Source: Paraburkholderia bannensis (GTDB lineage Bacteria; Pseudomonadota; Gammaproteobacteria; Burkholderiales; Burkholderiaceae). Taken from it: DNA of 64,000 nt. The notes under the pieces were generated by a model. The model did not search any database. It was not told the origin of the DNA and saw nothing but the letters and a program-made list of their open reading frames with translations. The translations under genes and the position numbers were made by a program. Of the stretch, positions 27,281 through 36,299 are shown in pieces. How positions within the stretch are numbered: position 1 is the first letter of the stretch; each line of letters begins with the position of its first letter. Where the stretch lies: the NCBI RefSeq assembly GCF_014200455.1, contig NZ_JACHBW010000009.1, positions 186,001 to 250,000 on the forward strand, written 5' to 3'.

Positions 27281-28918
27281 ATGACACGATTCAACTGGAA
27301 CAACCCCTATCCCACACCGCGTTTGCCGGTGTTTGCCCGTAACGTCGTCTCGACCTCCCATCCGCTCGCGGCCCAGGCGGGCTTGCGCATGCTCTGGCAA
27401 GGCGGCAATGCCGTCGATGCCGCCATCGCGGCGGCAGCGGCCATCACTGTGGTGGAGCCGGTTTCGTGCGGGCTGGGCGGCGACGCCTTCGCGCTGGTTT
27501 GGGATGGCGCGCGTTTGCACGGCCTGAACGCATCGGGCACCGCGCCGGCGGCCTGGAATCCCGACTATTTCCGTCGTCGCCACGGCGAGGAACACGGTCT
27601 GGCCAGACAGCCCAAACGCGGCTGGGACACGGTGACGGTGCCGGGCGTGATCGCCGGTTGGGAAGCGCTGCATGCGAAGTTCGGCTCGTTGCCGTTCGCG
27701 GATCTGATGGCGCCCGCGATCGACATCGCCGCGCGCGGTTATGCGGTGGCCAGCATCGTCGCGCGTAAATGGCAGGCTGCGGTGCCCGATCTGCACAATC
27801 AGCCCGGCTTTGCGCAAACCTTCATGCCGCATGGCCGCGCGCCCGAGGTGAGCGAGCACGTGCGCCTGCCGGGTCATGCCGCCACCCTGCAGCGGCTCGC
27901 CGAACTCGGCCCGCGTGCCTTTTACGAAGGCGAAATCGCGGAGCGCATCGCAGCGTTCGCGCGCGAGGGCGGCGCGGCGCTCACGCTCGACGATCTGCGC
28001 AACTATCGCGCGCAATGGGTCGAGCCGATTTCAAAGGAGTATCGCGGCTACCGGGTGCACGAGATTCCGCCCAACGGTCAGGGCATCGCCGCGCTCATCG
28101 CGCTTGGCATTCTGGAACAATTCGACATGGCGTCGCTGCCGTGCGATGGCATCGAATCGCAGCATCTGCAGATCGAGGCAATGAAGCTCGCCTTTGCCGA
28201 TGTCTATCGTTATGTTTCCGATCCGAAATCGATGGAAGTGACGCCCGCGCAGATGCTCGACGACGCCTATCTGAAGTCGCGCGCCAGGCTGATCGACCCG
28301 AAGCGCGCCACGCAATTCGACTTCGGCATGCCGCACGCCGGCGGCACGATTTACCTCTCGGCCGCCGACGAGCGCGGCATGATGGTGAGCTTCATCCAGT
28401 CGAACTATATGGGCTTCGGCTCGGGCGTGGTGGTGCCGGGCACGGGCATCGCCATGCAGAACCGTGGCTGCGGTTTTTCGATGGACCCTGGATCGCCGAA
28501 TGTGGTCGAAGGCGGCAAGCGCCCGTTCCATACGATCATTCCCGCATTCCTCACGCAGCAGGTGAATGGCCGCGACGAAGCGGTAATGAGCTTTGGCGTG
28601 ATGGGAGGCGATATGCAGCCGCAAGGGCATGTGCAAACGGTGGTGCGCATGCTCGATTACGGCCAGCAGCCACAGGCTGCCTGCGATGCGCCGCGCTGGA
28701 AGGTGAACCGCGATTTCACGCTCGATATCGAATCGACTTTCGATCCGGACACGGCACAGGCGCTTGAAGCGCGAGGCCATGAAATCAAGGGTATCGACGA
28801 TCCGTACATGGACTTCGGCTCCGGCCAGTTTATCTGGAAACTCGATCGCGACGATCCCGAACGCGGATACGTTGCGGCCAGCGATACGCGACGCGACGGC
28901 CTGGCTGCGGGGTTCTGA
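27281..28918 (+). CDS. Gamma-glutamyltransferase family protein
   Basis: The 545-residue protein has the Ntn-hydrolase GGT layout: an N-terminal half with GGNAVDAAIAAAAAITVVEP and GLGGDAF, then the small-subunit start AGGTIYLSAADERGMMVSF with the probable nucleophile Thr near residue 356. FHTIIPAF, MGGDMQPQGHVQ and APRWKV motifs follow. GGT enzymes are autocleaved at this Thr and transfer or hydrolyse gamma-glutamyl groups. No signal peptide is seen, unlike periplasmic Ggt, so this resembles the cytoplasmic YwrD-like branch. Start at 27281 (MTRFNWNNPY) is preferred over upstream open frame. Confidence 0.9.
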   Translation: MTRFNWNNPYPTPRLPVFARNVVSTSHPLAAQAGLRMLWQGGNAVDAAIAAAAAITVVEPVSCGLGGDAFALVWDGARLHGLNASGTAPAAWNPDYFRRRHGEEHGLARQPKRGWDTVTVPGVIAGWEALHAKFGSLPFADLMAPAIDIAARGYAVASIVARKWQAAVPDLHNQPGFAQTFMPHGRAPEVSEHVRLPGHAATLQRLAELGPRAFYEGEIAERIAAFAREGGAALTLDDLRNYRAQWVEPISKEYRGYRVHEIPPNGQGIAALIALGILEQFDMASLPCDGIESQHLQIEAMKLAFADVYRYVSDPKSMEVTPAQMLDDAYLKSRARLIDPKRATQFDFGMPHAGGTIYLSAADERGMMVSFIQSNYMGFGSGVVVPGTGIAMQNRGCGFSMDPGSPNVVEGGKRPFHTIIPAFLTQQVNGRDEAVMSFGVMGGDMQPQGHVQTVVRMLDYGQQPQAACDAPRWKVNRDFTLDIESTFDPDTAQALEARGHEIKGIDDPYMDFGSGQFIWKLDRDDPERGYVAASDTRRDGLAAGF

Positions 28919-29051
28919 CGGGCAAGCTTCAGCATGTGATTTTTCCTGCACCTATACACTGAACGTATTGTAGAGCAGTGCTATATTTGCCGAGGTCGTT
29001 GCGATGCAGCAGCGAATAATGCTTACGTTTTGTCAGGTGGCGGAGAGTTAA

Positions 29052-29297
29052 ATGGCAATCGAATATCGTGGCTTTCAGATCAATGTCGATACGAAAGCGG
29101 ACGCGACGGACACGCAATGGCTGTGCCGCGCGGATATCAAAGGCGTTGAAAGCCAGCTGCGCGACGTGGCGCTGCCGGTTGTCGAGCTTGAATTTCCCAA
29201 GCTCAAGATCGACGTGCTGATGGTGGTGAGCATGGTGGAGCACAAGGCGCGTCAGTCGATCGACGATTGGCACACCGCGCATCCCGCGACCGCCTGA
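29052..29297 (+). CDS. Conserved-looking small hypothetical protein
   Basis: The 81-residue protein starts at an ATG with GGAGAG upstream and is followed by an intrinsic terminator, so it is a complete single-gene unit. It is soluble, with no signal peptide. The pattern of strands and one helix (MAIEYRGFQINVDTK, WLCRADIKG, LKIDVLMVVSMVEHKARQSI) suggests a small alpha/beta fold. A promoter is plausible in the AT-richer 130 bases upstream. No family is recognised. Confidence 0.75.
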   Translation: MAIEYRGFQINVDTKADATDTQWLCRADIKGVESQLRDVALPVVELEFPKLKIDVLMVVSMVEHKARQSIDDWHTAHPATA

Positions 29298-29323
29298 GCG
29301 CGTCGAATCAGGTAAGCACCCAG

Positions 29324-29344
29324 AGGCCCAGTCGGGCCTTTTTT
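29324..29344 (+). terminator. Intrinsic terminator after the 81-residue protein
   Basis: A 6-base GC stem AGGCCC/GGGCCT with the loop AGTC is followed by five T. It is a compact Rho-independent terminator 27 bases after the stop codon. Confidence 0.85.
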
Positions 29345-29357
29345 GTTGCGCTCGCAA

Positions 29358-30338
29358 TCAATCTCGTCCCACGATATTGCGCGGTTCCCCTCTATGGAAG
29401 GCCACGATGTTGTCGATCAGTTGGTCAGCGAGCGTTTGCATGGCTTCGTCGCTGGCCCACGCCACATGAGGCGTGAGGATGAAGCCAGGGTGTCCGAGAA
29501 TCGCCTGGAACGGATGCGCCGCGGGCAACGGTTCCTGCGAGACGACGTCGAAACCCGCGCCGGAAATCTGCCCCGACTGCAGAGCATCGGCCAGCGCGGC
29601 TTCATCGACAAGGCCGCCGCGCGCGGTGTTGATGACGAGCGGTCGACGCGTCATCCGCGCGAACGCTGCCGCATCGATCAGATGACGCGTGGCCGGCGTA
29701 AGCGGACAGTGCAACGAAATAATGTCGCTTTGCGCCAGCAGCGTGTCGAACGGTACGTAATCATCGTTCAAGCCTGCGCGGTTCCCATGCGCGGCGAACA
29801 GCACGCGCAGACCCAGCGCGCGCCCGATGGCCGCCGTCGCCTGCCCAAGCGCGCCCGCGCCGACGATGCCGAGCGTCGAACCCGCGAGGTTTCTGATCGG
29901 AAAATCGAAGAAACAGAACTGCCCCGATTCGAGCCAGCGCCCCGCACGGACCGCTTCGCGATAGGCCACCAGGCTGCGGCGCAGCGCGAAGATCAGCGCA
30001 AACGTATGTTCCGGCACCGTGTTCAGCGCATAGCCCTGGATATTGCTCACTACGATGCCGCGCGCCGCGCAGGCGTGCAGATCGATGTTGTCGGTGCCGG
30101 TGGCGGCTACTGCGATCATGCGCAGGTCCGGCGCTTGTGCGAGCGCATCGGCCGTGATGGGCGCCTTGTTGGTGATGACGATGCCGGCGTGGCGAATACG
30201 CTGCGCGACCTCGCCAGGCAAGGTGCGTTCGAACGTTTCCAGATGATGGTCGAACGGCAGGGGGCGTAAGCGGGTTTGCGGCGAAAGCGTGGCGCGGTCG
30301 AGGAATACAACACGAAGTGGCGCGGCCTGGTCAGTCAT
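29358..30338 (-). CDS. D-isomer-specific 2-hydroxyacid dehydrogenase
   Basis: The 326-residue enzyme has the family layout. A split catalytic domain surrounds a Rossmann domain with the NAD motif GIVGAGALGQATAAIGRALG. The catalytic Arg is in VINTARGGLVDE, the Glu is in the VVSQEPLP segment, and the His is in LTPHVAWAS. Such enzymes reduce 2-keto acids such as hydroxypyruvate or glyoxylate to D-2-hydroxy acids in the cytoplasm. Start MTDQAAPLR (30338) is preferred over an upstream in-frame ATG inside a repetitive stretch. It is divergent from the CoA-transferase operon; a shared pathway is possible but not shown. Confidence 0.88.
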   Translation of the reverse strand: MTDQAAPLRVVFLDRATLSPQTRLRPLPFDHHLETFERTLPGEVAQRIRHAGIVITNKAPITADALAQAPDLRMIAVAATGTDNIDLHACAARGIVVSNIQGYALNTVPEHTFALIFALRRSLVAYREAVRAGRWLESGQFCFFDFPIRNLAGSTLGIVGAGALGQATAAIGRALGLRVLFAAHGNRAGLNDDYVPFDTLLAQSDIISLHCPLTPATRHLIDAAAFARMTRRPLVINTARGGLVDEAALADALQSGQISGAGFDVVSQEPLPAAHPFQAILGHPGFILTPHVAWASDEAMQTLADQLIDNIVAFHRGEPRNIVGRD

Positions 30339-30454
30339 GGGCACGGAATCGAAGGTGAATGGAAAGTGAATGGAACGTGGATGGAACGTGGATGTATGAC
30401 GCCGCATTGTGCTGCGCGTGCCGTATGCGTGGTTTGCTCAATGCGCGACAAAAG

Positions 30455-30469
30455 TTTCCGATAAGGAAA
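30455..30469 (+). promoter_or_regulatory. Candidate LysR operator before the CoA-transferase operon
   Basis: TTTCCGATAAGGAAA is a dyad with 5-base arms, 113 bases upstream of the CoA-transferase start. The same TTTCC...GGAAA pattern appears twice before the LysR gene at 33452. This suggests one regulator acts on both promoters. Confidence 0.5.
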
Positions 30470-30581
30470 ATCGCGCTGAGCCTTTCCATTTGCTCAACCC
30501 CGATTGAGCAACGATCGATTATCAAAGCCGCCGTTCGCGCCCATGATGGCGTCCAGAGTCGAAAACAGCCTGGAGACAATC

Positions 30582-31772
30582 ATGTCACGACCCCTTTCGG
30601 GAATTCGCGTTCTGGAACTTGGGCAGCTGATCGCGGGCCCGTTCGCCGGGAAAATGCTCGCCGAATTCGGCGCGAGCGTCATCAAGGTCGAGCCGCCGGG
30701 CAGCGGCGATCCGCTGCGAAAATGGCGTCTGCTGCACGACGGCACATCCGTGTGGTGGGCGGCGCAATCGCGCAACAAGCAGTCGCTCACGCTCGATCTG
30801 CGCTCGCCCGAAGGGCAGGAAGTGATCCGTCGTCTCGTATCGGAAACAGACGTGCTGATCGAGAATTTTCGTCCCGGCACGCTCGAAGGCTGGGGGCTGG
30901 GCTGGGATGTGCTCAGCGGGATCAACCCTGGACTCATCATGCTGCGCGTTTCCGGCTACGGGCAGACCGGCCCGTATCGCGACCGGCCCGGCTTTGGCGT
31001 GGTGGCGGAAGCGATGGGCGGCCTGCGCCACCTGAGCGGCGAACCGGATCGCACGCCGGTTCGGGTGGGGATTTCGATTGGCGATTCTCTATCGGCGCTG
31101 CATGGCGTGATCGGCATTCTGCTGGCGCTGCGCCATCGCGAGCAGCAGGGCGGCAAGGGGCAGGTGGTCGATGTCGCGCTCTATGAGTCCGTGTTCAATA
31201 TGATGGAGAGCTTGCTGCCCGAATATTCGGTGTTCGGTGCGGTGCGGCAGCCTGCTGGCAGCAGCCTGCCCGGCATCGCGCCTAGCAATGCGTACCGGTG
31301 CAACGACGGCAAATACGCGCTGATTGCAGGCAATGGCGACAGCATCTTTCGCCGCCTGATGGAGTTGATCGCACGCCCCGAGCTGGGCGCCGATCCCACC
31401 CTGGCCGCCAATGATGGCCGCGTCGCCCAGGTTGCCCGTATCGACGAGGCGATTGGCGCATGGTGTGCGCAACGCACGCTCGACGACGTGCTCGCCGCGC
31501 TCAGCGAAGCGCGCATTCCGGCGGGCCGCATCTACGACGTGGCGGATATCGCGGCCGATCCGCACTACCACGCGCGCGAAATGATCGTCGAAGATCGCTT
31601 GCCCGACGGCACGCCTGTGCAGGCGCCCGGCATCGTGCCGAAACTCAGCGCGACGCCCGGCGCCATCGAGCACAGCGCGCCGACGCTCGGCGAACATACG
31701 GATACGCTGCTGGCAGCGATCGGCGTCGACGCAACGACGCGCGACGACTGGCGCGCGCGCGGCGTGATCTGA
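30582..31772 (+). CDS. Family III CoA-transferase (CaiB/BaiF)
   Basis: The 396-residue protein has the class III CoA-transferase signature. It starts with LSGIRVLELGQLIAGPFAGK, then VIKVEPPGSGDPLR, SRNKQSLTLDLRSPEGQEV, and the GYGQTGPYRDRPGFG segment. These enzymes move CoA from one acyl-CoA to another carboxylate. The ATG at 30582 is used, following a GGAGA site. It leads an operon with an HMG-CoA-lyase-like gene and a VOC protein, which fits activation of a 3-hydroxy-3-methyl dicarboxylate such as 3-hydroxy-3-methylglutarate. The substrate is an inference from the lyase. Confidence 0.92.
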   Translation: MSRPLSGIRVLELGQLIAGPFAGKMLAEFGASVIKVEPPGSGDPLRKWRLLHDGTSVWWAAQSRNKQSLTLDLRSPEGQEVIRRLVSETDVLIENFRPGTLEGWGLGWDVLSGINPGLIMLRVSGYGQTGPYRDRPGFGVVAEAMGGLRHLSGEPDRTPVRVGISIGDSLSALHGVIGILLALRHREQQGGKGQVVDVALYESVFNMMESLLPEYSVFGAVRQPAGSSLPGIAPSNAYRCNDGKYALIAGNGDSIFRRLMELIARPELGADPTLAANDGRVAQVARIDEAIGAWCAQRTLDDVLAALSEARIPAGRIYDVADIAADPHYHAREMIVEDRLPDGTPVQAPGIVPKLSATPGAIEHSAPTLGEHTDTLLAAIGVDATTRDDWRARGVI

Positions 31773-31786
31773 ACAAAGGGATTTTG

Positions 31787-32746
31787 ATGATGAATCAGAT
31801 TAAGCGCTTGTACCTGAACGAAGTCGCCACGCGCGATGGCTTCCAGAACGAAGCCGCCTTCATCGACACCGACGACAAGATCGCGTTGATCGATGCGCTA
31901 AGCGCATGCGGCTACGCAAAGATCGAGGTGACTTCCTTCACTTCGCCGAAAGCGATTCCCGCGCTACGCGACGCCGAAGCCGTGATGCACGGCATCAAAC
32001 GTTCGCCTGGCGTGGTTTATACCGTGCTGGTGCCGAATGTGCGCGGTGCGGAACGCGCGCTGTCGTGCAGGGTGGATGAAGTGAATCTCGTGATGTCGGT
32101 GAGCGAAAGCCACAATCGCGCCAATCTGCGCATGACGCGCGAGCAATCGTTCGCACAACTGGCCGATGTGATCGACGCCGTGCGTGGAACGGGCGTGGCG
32201 ATCAACGTCTCGCTTTCCACGGCGATGGGTTGCCCGATGGAAGGCGACGTGCCGATACCGACCGTGCTCGACTGGATGGCGCGTTTCGCGCAGCGCGGCG
32301 TGCAGGGCGTGACGCTATGCGATACCACCGGCATGGCGTATCCCAACCAGGTGCGCGAGTTATGCGAGCGTGCGCGTGAGCAATTCGACGCGCTGGACCT
32401 GACGCTGCATTTTCACAATACGCGCGGCATGGCGCTCGCCAATACGCTTGCCGCGCTGGATGCCGGCATCGTGCGCTTCGATGCTTCGCTGGGCGGGCTG
32501 GGCGGCTGCCCGTACGCGCCGGGCGCAACCGGCAACGTCTGCACCGAAGAGCTGGTTCACATGCTCGAACTGGACGGCTACGATACCGGCGTGAATCTGG
32601 CCGCTGTGCTGGATGCCGCCGCGCGTCTGCCCGCCTTGATCGGCCATGACGTGCCGAGCCAGATCCTCAAGGCCGGTCGCCGCACCGACCTTCATCCGTT
32701 GCCGCAGAGCGTGCGGGGCATGCCCTCGCAGCGCGCATTCTCATAA
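31787..32746 (+). CDS. Hydroxymethylglutaryl-CoA lyase-like enzyme
   Basis: The 319-residue protein has the HMGL TIM-barrel motifs: NEVATRDGFQNE at the start, the metal-binding HFHNTRGMALAN, and the catalytic cysteine loop GLGGCPYAPGATGN. HMG-CoA lyase splits 3-hydroxy-3-methylglutaryl-CoA into acetyl-CoA and acetoacetate; close relatives act on similar 3-hydroxyacyl-CoAs. An AAAGGG site precedes the start, 14 bases after the CoA-transferase gene. No leucine-degradation genes (such as liuABD) are nearby, which favours a dedicated pathway fed by the CoA-transferase. Confidence 0.9.
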   Translation: MMNQIKRLYLNEVATRDGFQNEAAFIDTDDKIALIDALSACGYAKIEVTSFTSPKAIPALRDAEAVMHGIKRSPGVVYTVLVPNVRGAERALSCRVDEVNLVMSVSESHNRANLRMTREQSFAQLADVIDAVRGTGVAINVSLSTAMGCPMEGDVPIPTVLDWMARFAQRGVQGVTLCDTTGMAYPNQVRELCERAREQFDALDLTLHFHNTRGMALANTLAALDAGIVRFDASLGGLGGCPYAPGATGNVCTEELVHMLELDGYDTGVNLAAVLDAAARLPALIGHDVPSQILKAGRRTDLHPLPQSVRGMPSQRAFS

Positions 32747-32759
32747 GGAGTCAAGACTC

Positions 32760-33143
32760 ATGGCATTGATCGACCATCTCGACCATCTGGTGCTGACCTG
32801 CGTGGACCCCGAAGCCACGAAGCATTTCTATACCGAGGTGCTGCAGATGCAACTGGAGACGTTCGGCGCGGGGCGGCTGGCGTTTCGCTTCGGCAACCAG
32901 AAGATCAACCTGCATGTACGCGGTGCTGAATTCGAGCCAAAGGCGCATGTGCCCGTGCCCGGCGCGCTCGATCTCTGCTTTATCGCCGCGGTGCCGCTCG
33001 ATGCGGTGATTGCGCATCTCAACAAGCTCGCATGGCCCATCGTCGAAGGGCCAGTCGAGCGCACGGGTGCGACCCAGAAGATCCGCTCGGTCTATGTGCG
33101 CGATCCCGATCTGAACCTGATCGAGATTTCCGAACTGATCTGA
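32760..33143 (+). CDS. VOC (glyoxalase/dioxygenase superfamily) protein
   Basis: The 127-residue single-module VOC protein has the typical opening LDHLVLTCVDPEATKHFYTE. The two beta-alpha-beta-beta-beta units end in YVRDPDLNLIEISE, whose Glu is a usual metal ligand. An early His (IDHLDHLV) supplies another. The reaction is unknown; members act as lyases, epimerases or dioxygenases. AAGGAG stands upstream and the gene ends the operon with the CoA-transferase and lyase, so a side-step or proofreading role in that pathway is possible. Confidence 0.85.
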   Translation: MALIDHLDHLVLTCVDPEATKHFYTEVLQMQLETFGAGRLAFRFGNQKINLHVRGAEFEPKAHVPVPGALDLCFIAAVPLDAVIAHLNKLAWPIVEGPVERTGATQKIRSVYVRDPDLNLIEISELI

Positions 33144-33211
33144 ACGTCGCCGCTCGGCAATGGTGTTTCCGATCGGAGAAATAGTTTTCCTGATTTCTGC
33201 CGCGATCTTTC

Positions 33212-33241
33212 GCGGCTTGCCAGGGGACGCTGGCAAGCCGC
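33212..33241 (+). terminator. Hairpin ending the CoA-transferase operon
   Basis: A perfect 12-base stem (33212-33223 with 33230-33241) with the loop GGGACG lies about 70 bases after the VOC gene stop. There is no T run, so termination may be Rho-dependent or weak. Confidence 0.45.
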
Positions 33242-33323
33242 CGAAGGCATGGGCCTGACTGTCCATGCACGGACGCGCCGTGTGCGCGTCCGCCTCCCGT
33301 CCCTCCGCCACCCATCCCGCAGA

Positions 33324-33339
33324 GTTTCCTGATGGAAAC
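33324..33339 (+). promoter_or_regulatory. Candidate LysR operator before the LysR gene
   Basis: GTTTCCTGATGGAAAC has perfect 6-base arms around TGAT and lies about 110 bases before the LysR start. It matches the pattern of the site before the CoA-transferase gene, which suggests autoregulation. Confidence 0.5.
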
Positions 33340-33451
33340 CCGTATCGCGCCGCTACTTTCATGCGCGCGCCGGATGCCGCACAATGGTCGCTCGCCTGGG
33401 CTTCTTGATCCGTTTGCATCGGCTTCGTCGGCAACCCCTTTCCCCTGCATC

Positions 33452-34357
33452 ATGGTCAATCCGCTTCATTTCGATCTGCAATCGCTGCGCGTGTTTCTGC
33501 TCGTCGCGGAACACGGCAGCCTCACCAAAGCCGCCGAGCATGGTCAGCTCACCTTGTCCGCCGTGAGCAAACGGATCGCGGAACTGGAAAGCGTGACCGA
33601 CTGTGCGCTGTTTATCCGCCGTGCGCGCGGCGTCGAACTCACGCCGGCCGGCATTGCGCTGCTCGATCATGCGAGCCGCGTCGTCGATCAGGTCAACCGC
33701 ATGGCGAGCGAGATGGGCGACTACGCAGCGGGTGTGCGCGGGCACGTGAGAATGTGGGCCAACACCTCGGCGATCGTGCAGTTTCTGCCGGTCGACCTCG
33801 CGGGCTTTCTGAACGGCCATCCCGGTATCAAGGTGAGTCTGGAGGAGCGGCTCAGCCATGAGATCGTCGAAGCGCTTGGCGCGGGCAAAGCCGACATCGG
33901 CGTGTTCGCGGACAACGTGCCCGCGCCGGGCATCGAGCGGCGTCTCTATCGGCGCGATGAACTTGTGCTGCTGGTGCCGCAGGGACATCGCTTTGCGCGG
34001 CAGAAAGTCATGCGCTTTGCCGATACGCTCGACGAAGACTACGTGGGCCTGAGCGACGGCAGTTCGCTGCTCGCGCGCATGACCGATGCGGCGTTTGCCG
34101 CCGAGCGCTCGCTCAAACTGCGCATTCAGGCGTCGAACTTCGACGGGGTGTGCCGCATGATCGAAGCGGGTCTGGGTATCGGCATTTTGCCGCGCGATTC
34201 GGTCAGCGACGAGCGCGGCAAGATCGGCGTTTCCAAAGTGAAACTTTCGGATGCATGGTCCACGCGCACGCTATGGGTGGGCATCAAGGCGGGCGGCGCG
34301 CCGAAATCGGATGTCGCGAGTCTGTTCGACTATATGTCGGCGCGCAGCCAGGAATGA
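33452..34357 (+). CDS. LysR-family transcriptional regulator
   Basis: The 301-residue protein has the LysR winged helix-turn-helix at its N-terminus (FDLQSLRVFLLVAEHGSLTK, then AAEHGQLTLSAVSKRIAELE) and a normal effector domain. It lies directly downstream of the CoA-transferase operon on the same strand. The shared TTTCC...GGAAA sites before both units suggest that it controls them. The ATG at 33452 gives a standard N-terminus, although no clear ribosome site is seen and the frame is open further upstream. The inducer is unknown. Confidence 0.88.
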   Translation: MVNPLHFDLQSLRVFLLVAEHGSLTKAAEHGQLTLSAVSKRIAELESVTDCALFIRRARGVELTPAGIALLDHASRVVDQVNRMASEMGDYAAGVRGHVRMWANTSAIVQFLPVDLAGFLNGHPGIKVSLEERLSHEIVEALGAGKADIGVFADNVPAPGIERRLYRRDELVLLVPQGHRFARQKVMRFADTLDEDYVGLSDGSSLLARMTDAAFAAERSLKLRIQASNFDGVCRMIEAGLGIGILPRDSVSDERGKIGVSKVKLSDAWSTRTLWVGIKAGGAPKSDVASLFDYMSARSQE

Positions 34358-34390
34358 AAAAGGCCGGGGGTGAACTGCCCCCGGCCTTTT
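34358..34390. terminator. Bidirectional intrinsic terminator
   Basis: A perfect 13-base stem with A and T ends (34358-34370 with 34378-34390) and a 7-base loop directly follows the LysR stop codon. The A/T ends let it serve both the LysR gene and the convergent transporter gene. Confidence 0.88.
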
Positions 34391-34411
34391 GCGCTACGCG
34401 TCGCGCTTGTT

Positions 34412-35854
34412 TCAGACGGGATTGATCTCGTCCTGACTGCGACGGGTCGTGAGTGGCCCGAGTGCGCGCAAGGTGACCGCGACGATGGCAAGCGCCGCTG
34501 AAATCACGCCAAACATGGCCAGCGGGCCATGCTGGGTCAGCACCGGCAGCAAAATGAAGGGCAGGGCGCTGCTGACGATACGCGAGAGCGAATACGTGCT
34601 GCCGATTGCGGTCGAACGTACGCTCGCGGGAAAGATTTCGGCCTGGTAGACGTGATACGCATTGCTGAAGACGTTGGACGCGCAGGTCGTCAGCACCCCG
34701 AAACAGATAATCACGGCCGCATGGTTCGAATAAGCGAAACCCAGGCCGAATAGCGCAATCGTCACGAGCGAGCCGATCACCAGCGTGCGCCGCTCGATCC
34801 AGTTGAGCAGCGGCACGGACAGCAGCGAGCCAATCGGGTAGCCGAGGAAGGACAGCGCCACGAACAGCGTGCTGCCCGTTACGTCGAAACCGCGGCTTTT
34901 CACCACCACGCCGGCGAGCGAGCCGAAGCCGTAATAGCCGAAGCCCTGGAACAGGTGGAAGATCACCAGCATCACGTAGCGCTTGTCATAGGGCGCCTTG
35001 CCGAGCACGGCGATGCGCTCGCGCAGGCTCAAGGGATGCTTGCGCTCACCCGCTTCCTCGAACGAAGCAGGCATGGCGACGCCCGCGCCATCGGCGAAAC
35101 GGCGCAGCGTGGCGTGCGCATCCTGGGTGCGCCCTTGCGCAAGCAGCCAGCGCGGGCTTTCGGGCAGCCGATGCTTGACGGCCAGCACGAACACCGCGCC
35201 CAGCCCGCCGATCGCCAGAATCACGCGCCAGCCCGCGATGCCGTCGTAATGCAGCGGATTGAGCCACACCGCCAGAAAGCCCACCAGCGGCACCGCAACA
35301 TAGGAAGTGGTATAGGCCCATGCCGCAAGCCGCCCGCGTTTTTCTTTCGGCAGGATTTCGGAAAGGTAGCTGTCCGCCACGGGGTAGATCGCGCCCACGC
35401 CAATGCCGGTGAGAAAGCGGCAGATCACGAGCATGGTCGCGTCGATGGAGAACGCACCCAGCAGCGAGAACGCGCTGTACCAGACCAGCGTGAGCAGAAA
35501 GGCGCGGCGTCGGCCGATGCGGTCGGCGAGACTGCCCAGGCACAGCGCGCCGAAGAACATGCCGATAAAGGCGGAAGCCAGCAGCAGCTTGAAATCGGTG
35601 CTGTGACTGTCGAGACCGTATTCGTTCTGCAGCGCCGAGCCGATCGAGCTGACGAGAAAGATCTCGTACATGTCGAAGAACAGGCCGATGCCGACCACCA
35701 ACACCACGAAGCGGTGCAGCGCGCCCACCGGCATCTCGTCCATGAAGGCGCCCAGCGTAGTGGCGCGCGGCGCGCGGTTTGGCGAGGCGCTGCTTGCCGC
35801 CGAGGGGTCGCCTGGGCCTGCGTGGCCGCCCAGATCCAGAGGTTGGCTGTTCAT
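34412..35854 (-). CDS. MFS transporter of the putative metabolite transporter class
   Basis: The 480-residue membrane protein has about twelve hydrophobic segments. The first helix contains GIGLFFDMYEIFLV, followed by the loop motif GSLADRIGRRRAFLL and a mid-protein PESPRWLL motif of the sugar-porter-like MFS branch. AGGAG precedes the start. The substrate is not evident. It converges on the LysR gene of the CoA-transferase operon, so it could import the acid that operon degrades, but no shared operator was seen before it. Confidence 0.85.
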   Translation of the reverse strand: MNSQPLDLGGHAGPGDPSAASSASPNRAPRATTLGAFMDEMPVGALHRFVVLVVGIGLFFDMYEIFLVSSIGSALQNEYGLDSHSTDFKLLLASAFIGMFFGALCLGSLADRIGRRRAFLLTLVWYSAFSLLGAFSIDATMLVICRFLTGIGVGAIYPVADSYLSEILPKEKRGRLAAWAYTTSYVAVPLVGFLAVWLNPLHYDGIAGWRVILAIGGLGAVFVLAVKHRLPESPRWLLAQGRTQDAHATLRRFADGAGVAMPASFEEAGERKHPLSLRERIAVLGKAPYDKRYVMLVIFHLFQGFGYYGFGSLAGVVVKSRGFDVTGSTLFVALSFLGYPIGSLLSVPLLNWIERRTLVIGSLVTIALFGLGFAYSNHAAVIICFGVLTTCASNVFSNAYHVYQAEIFPASVRSTAIGSTYSLSRIVSSALPFILLPVLTQHGPLAMFGVISAALAIVAVTLRALGPLTTRRSQDEINPV

Positions 35855-36299
35855 CGTGTCTCCTGGTATAGGTATGCCGCGGCGCGTCAGGGCCGACGGT
35901 CAGGCGCGTGTGCATATCGGGACCGATCAGGTGCCGATGCGTCTCCGCTCGTGCCGCACTGTCGCCTGATATCAGTGTCGGCGATTTTCGCCCGCGCGAA
36001 AATTGCAGATGAATCAAGCCTCCTTTCCCGCCAAGAAAGGCAGCGGCCATATCCCGAAAAATATGCGCCAAACCGGAATCGGCGCAAAAGATTGATGCGC
36101 ATCAGTGTTTCGTCGAGCCGCCTCTCCAGCGGTTTGGCGTTGTACGCCCGTCGGCTCGGGCTTATAACGGCCCCAATAAGTTGTCTATGTGAAGACTGCT
36201 ATGGAATCGTATGCATCTCGATGCCAGAATGCGGGCCGCTCCGCAAGCCGCGACGCTTTGTCGCCTTTGCGAGTCGCGCACGCACCTGGAGATCCCCTC
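35855..36299. other. Divergent promoter region, 445 bases
   Basis: No gene is supported here. It separates the MFS transporter from the molybdenum hydroxylase operon and must contain both promoters. Dyads seen are CTGATATCAG (35966-35975) and ATTTTCG-N6-CGAAAAT (35984-35990 with 35997-36003). An open frame runs from a GTG at 36189 into the hydroxylase gene, but the Tat signal starting at 36300 marks the real start. Confidence 0.45.

Larger units (their letters stand above)
33144..33451. other. Intergenic region between the VOC gene and the LysR gene
   Basis: This 308-base stretch holds no gene. It carries a first TTTCC-type site (TTTCCGATCGGAGAAA, 33166-33181), a strong 12-base hairpin, a second smaller hairpin (33271-33278 with 33284-33291) and a second TTTCC-type site. 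It must contain the LysR gene's own promoter. Confidence 0.5.

Noticed and set aside
36178..36188. AAGTTGTCTAT resembling half of the HutC site, before the molybdenum hydroxylase operon
   Set aside because: Only one half-site is present; the other arm does not match, so it is likely chance.
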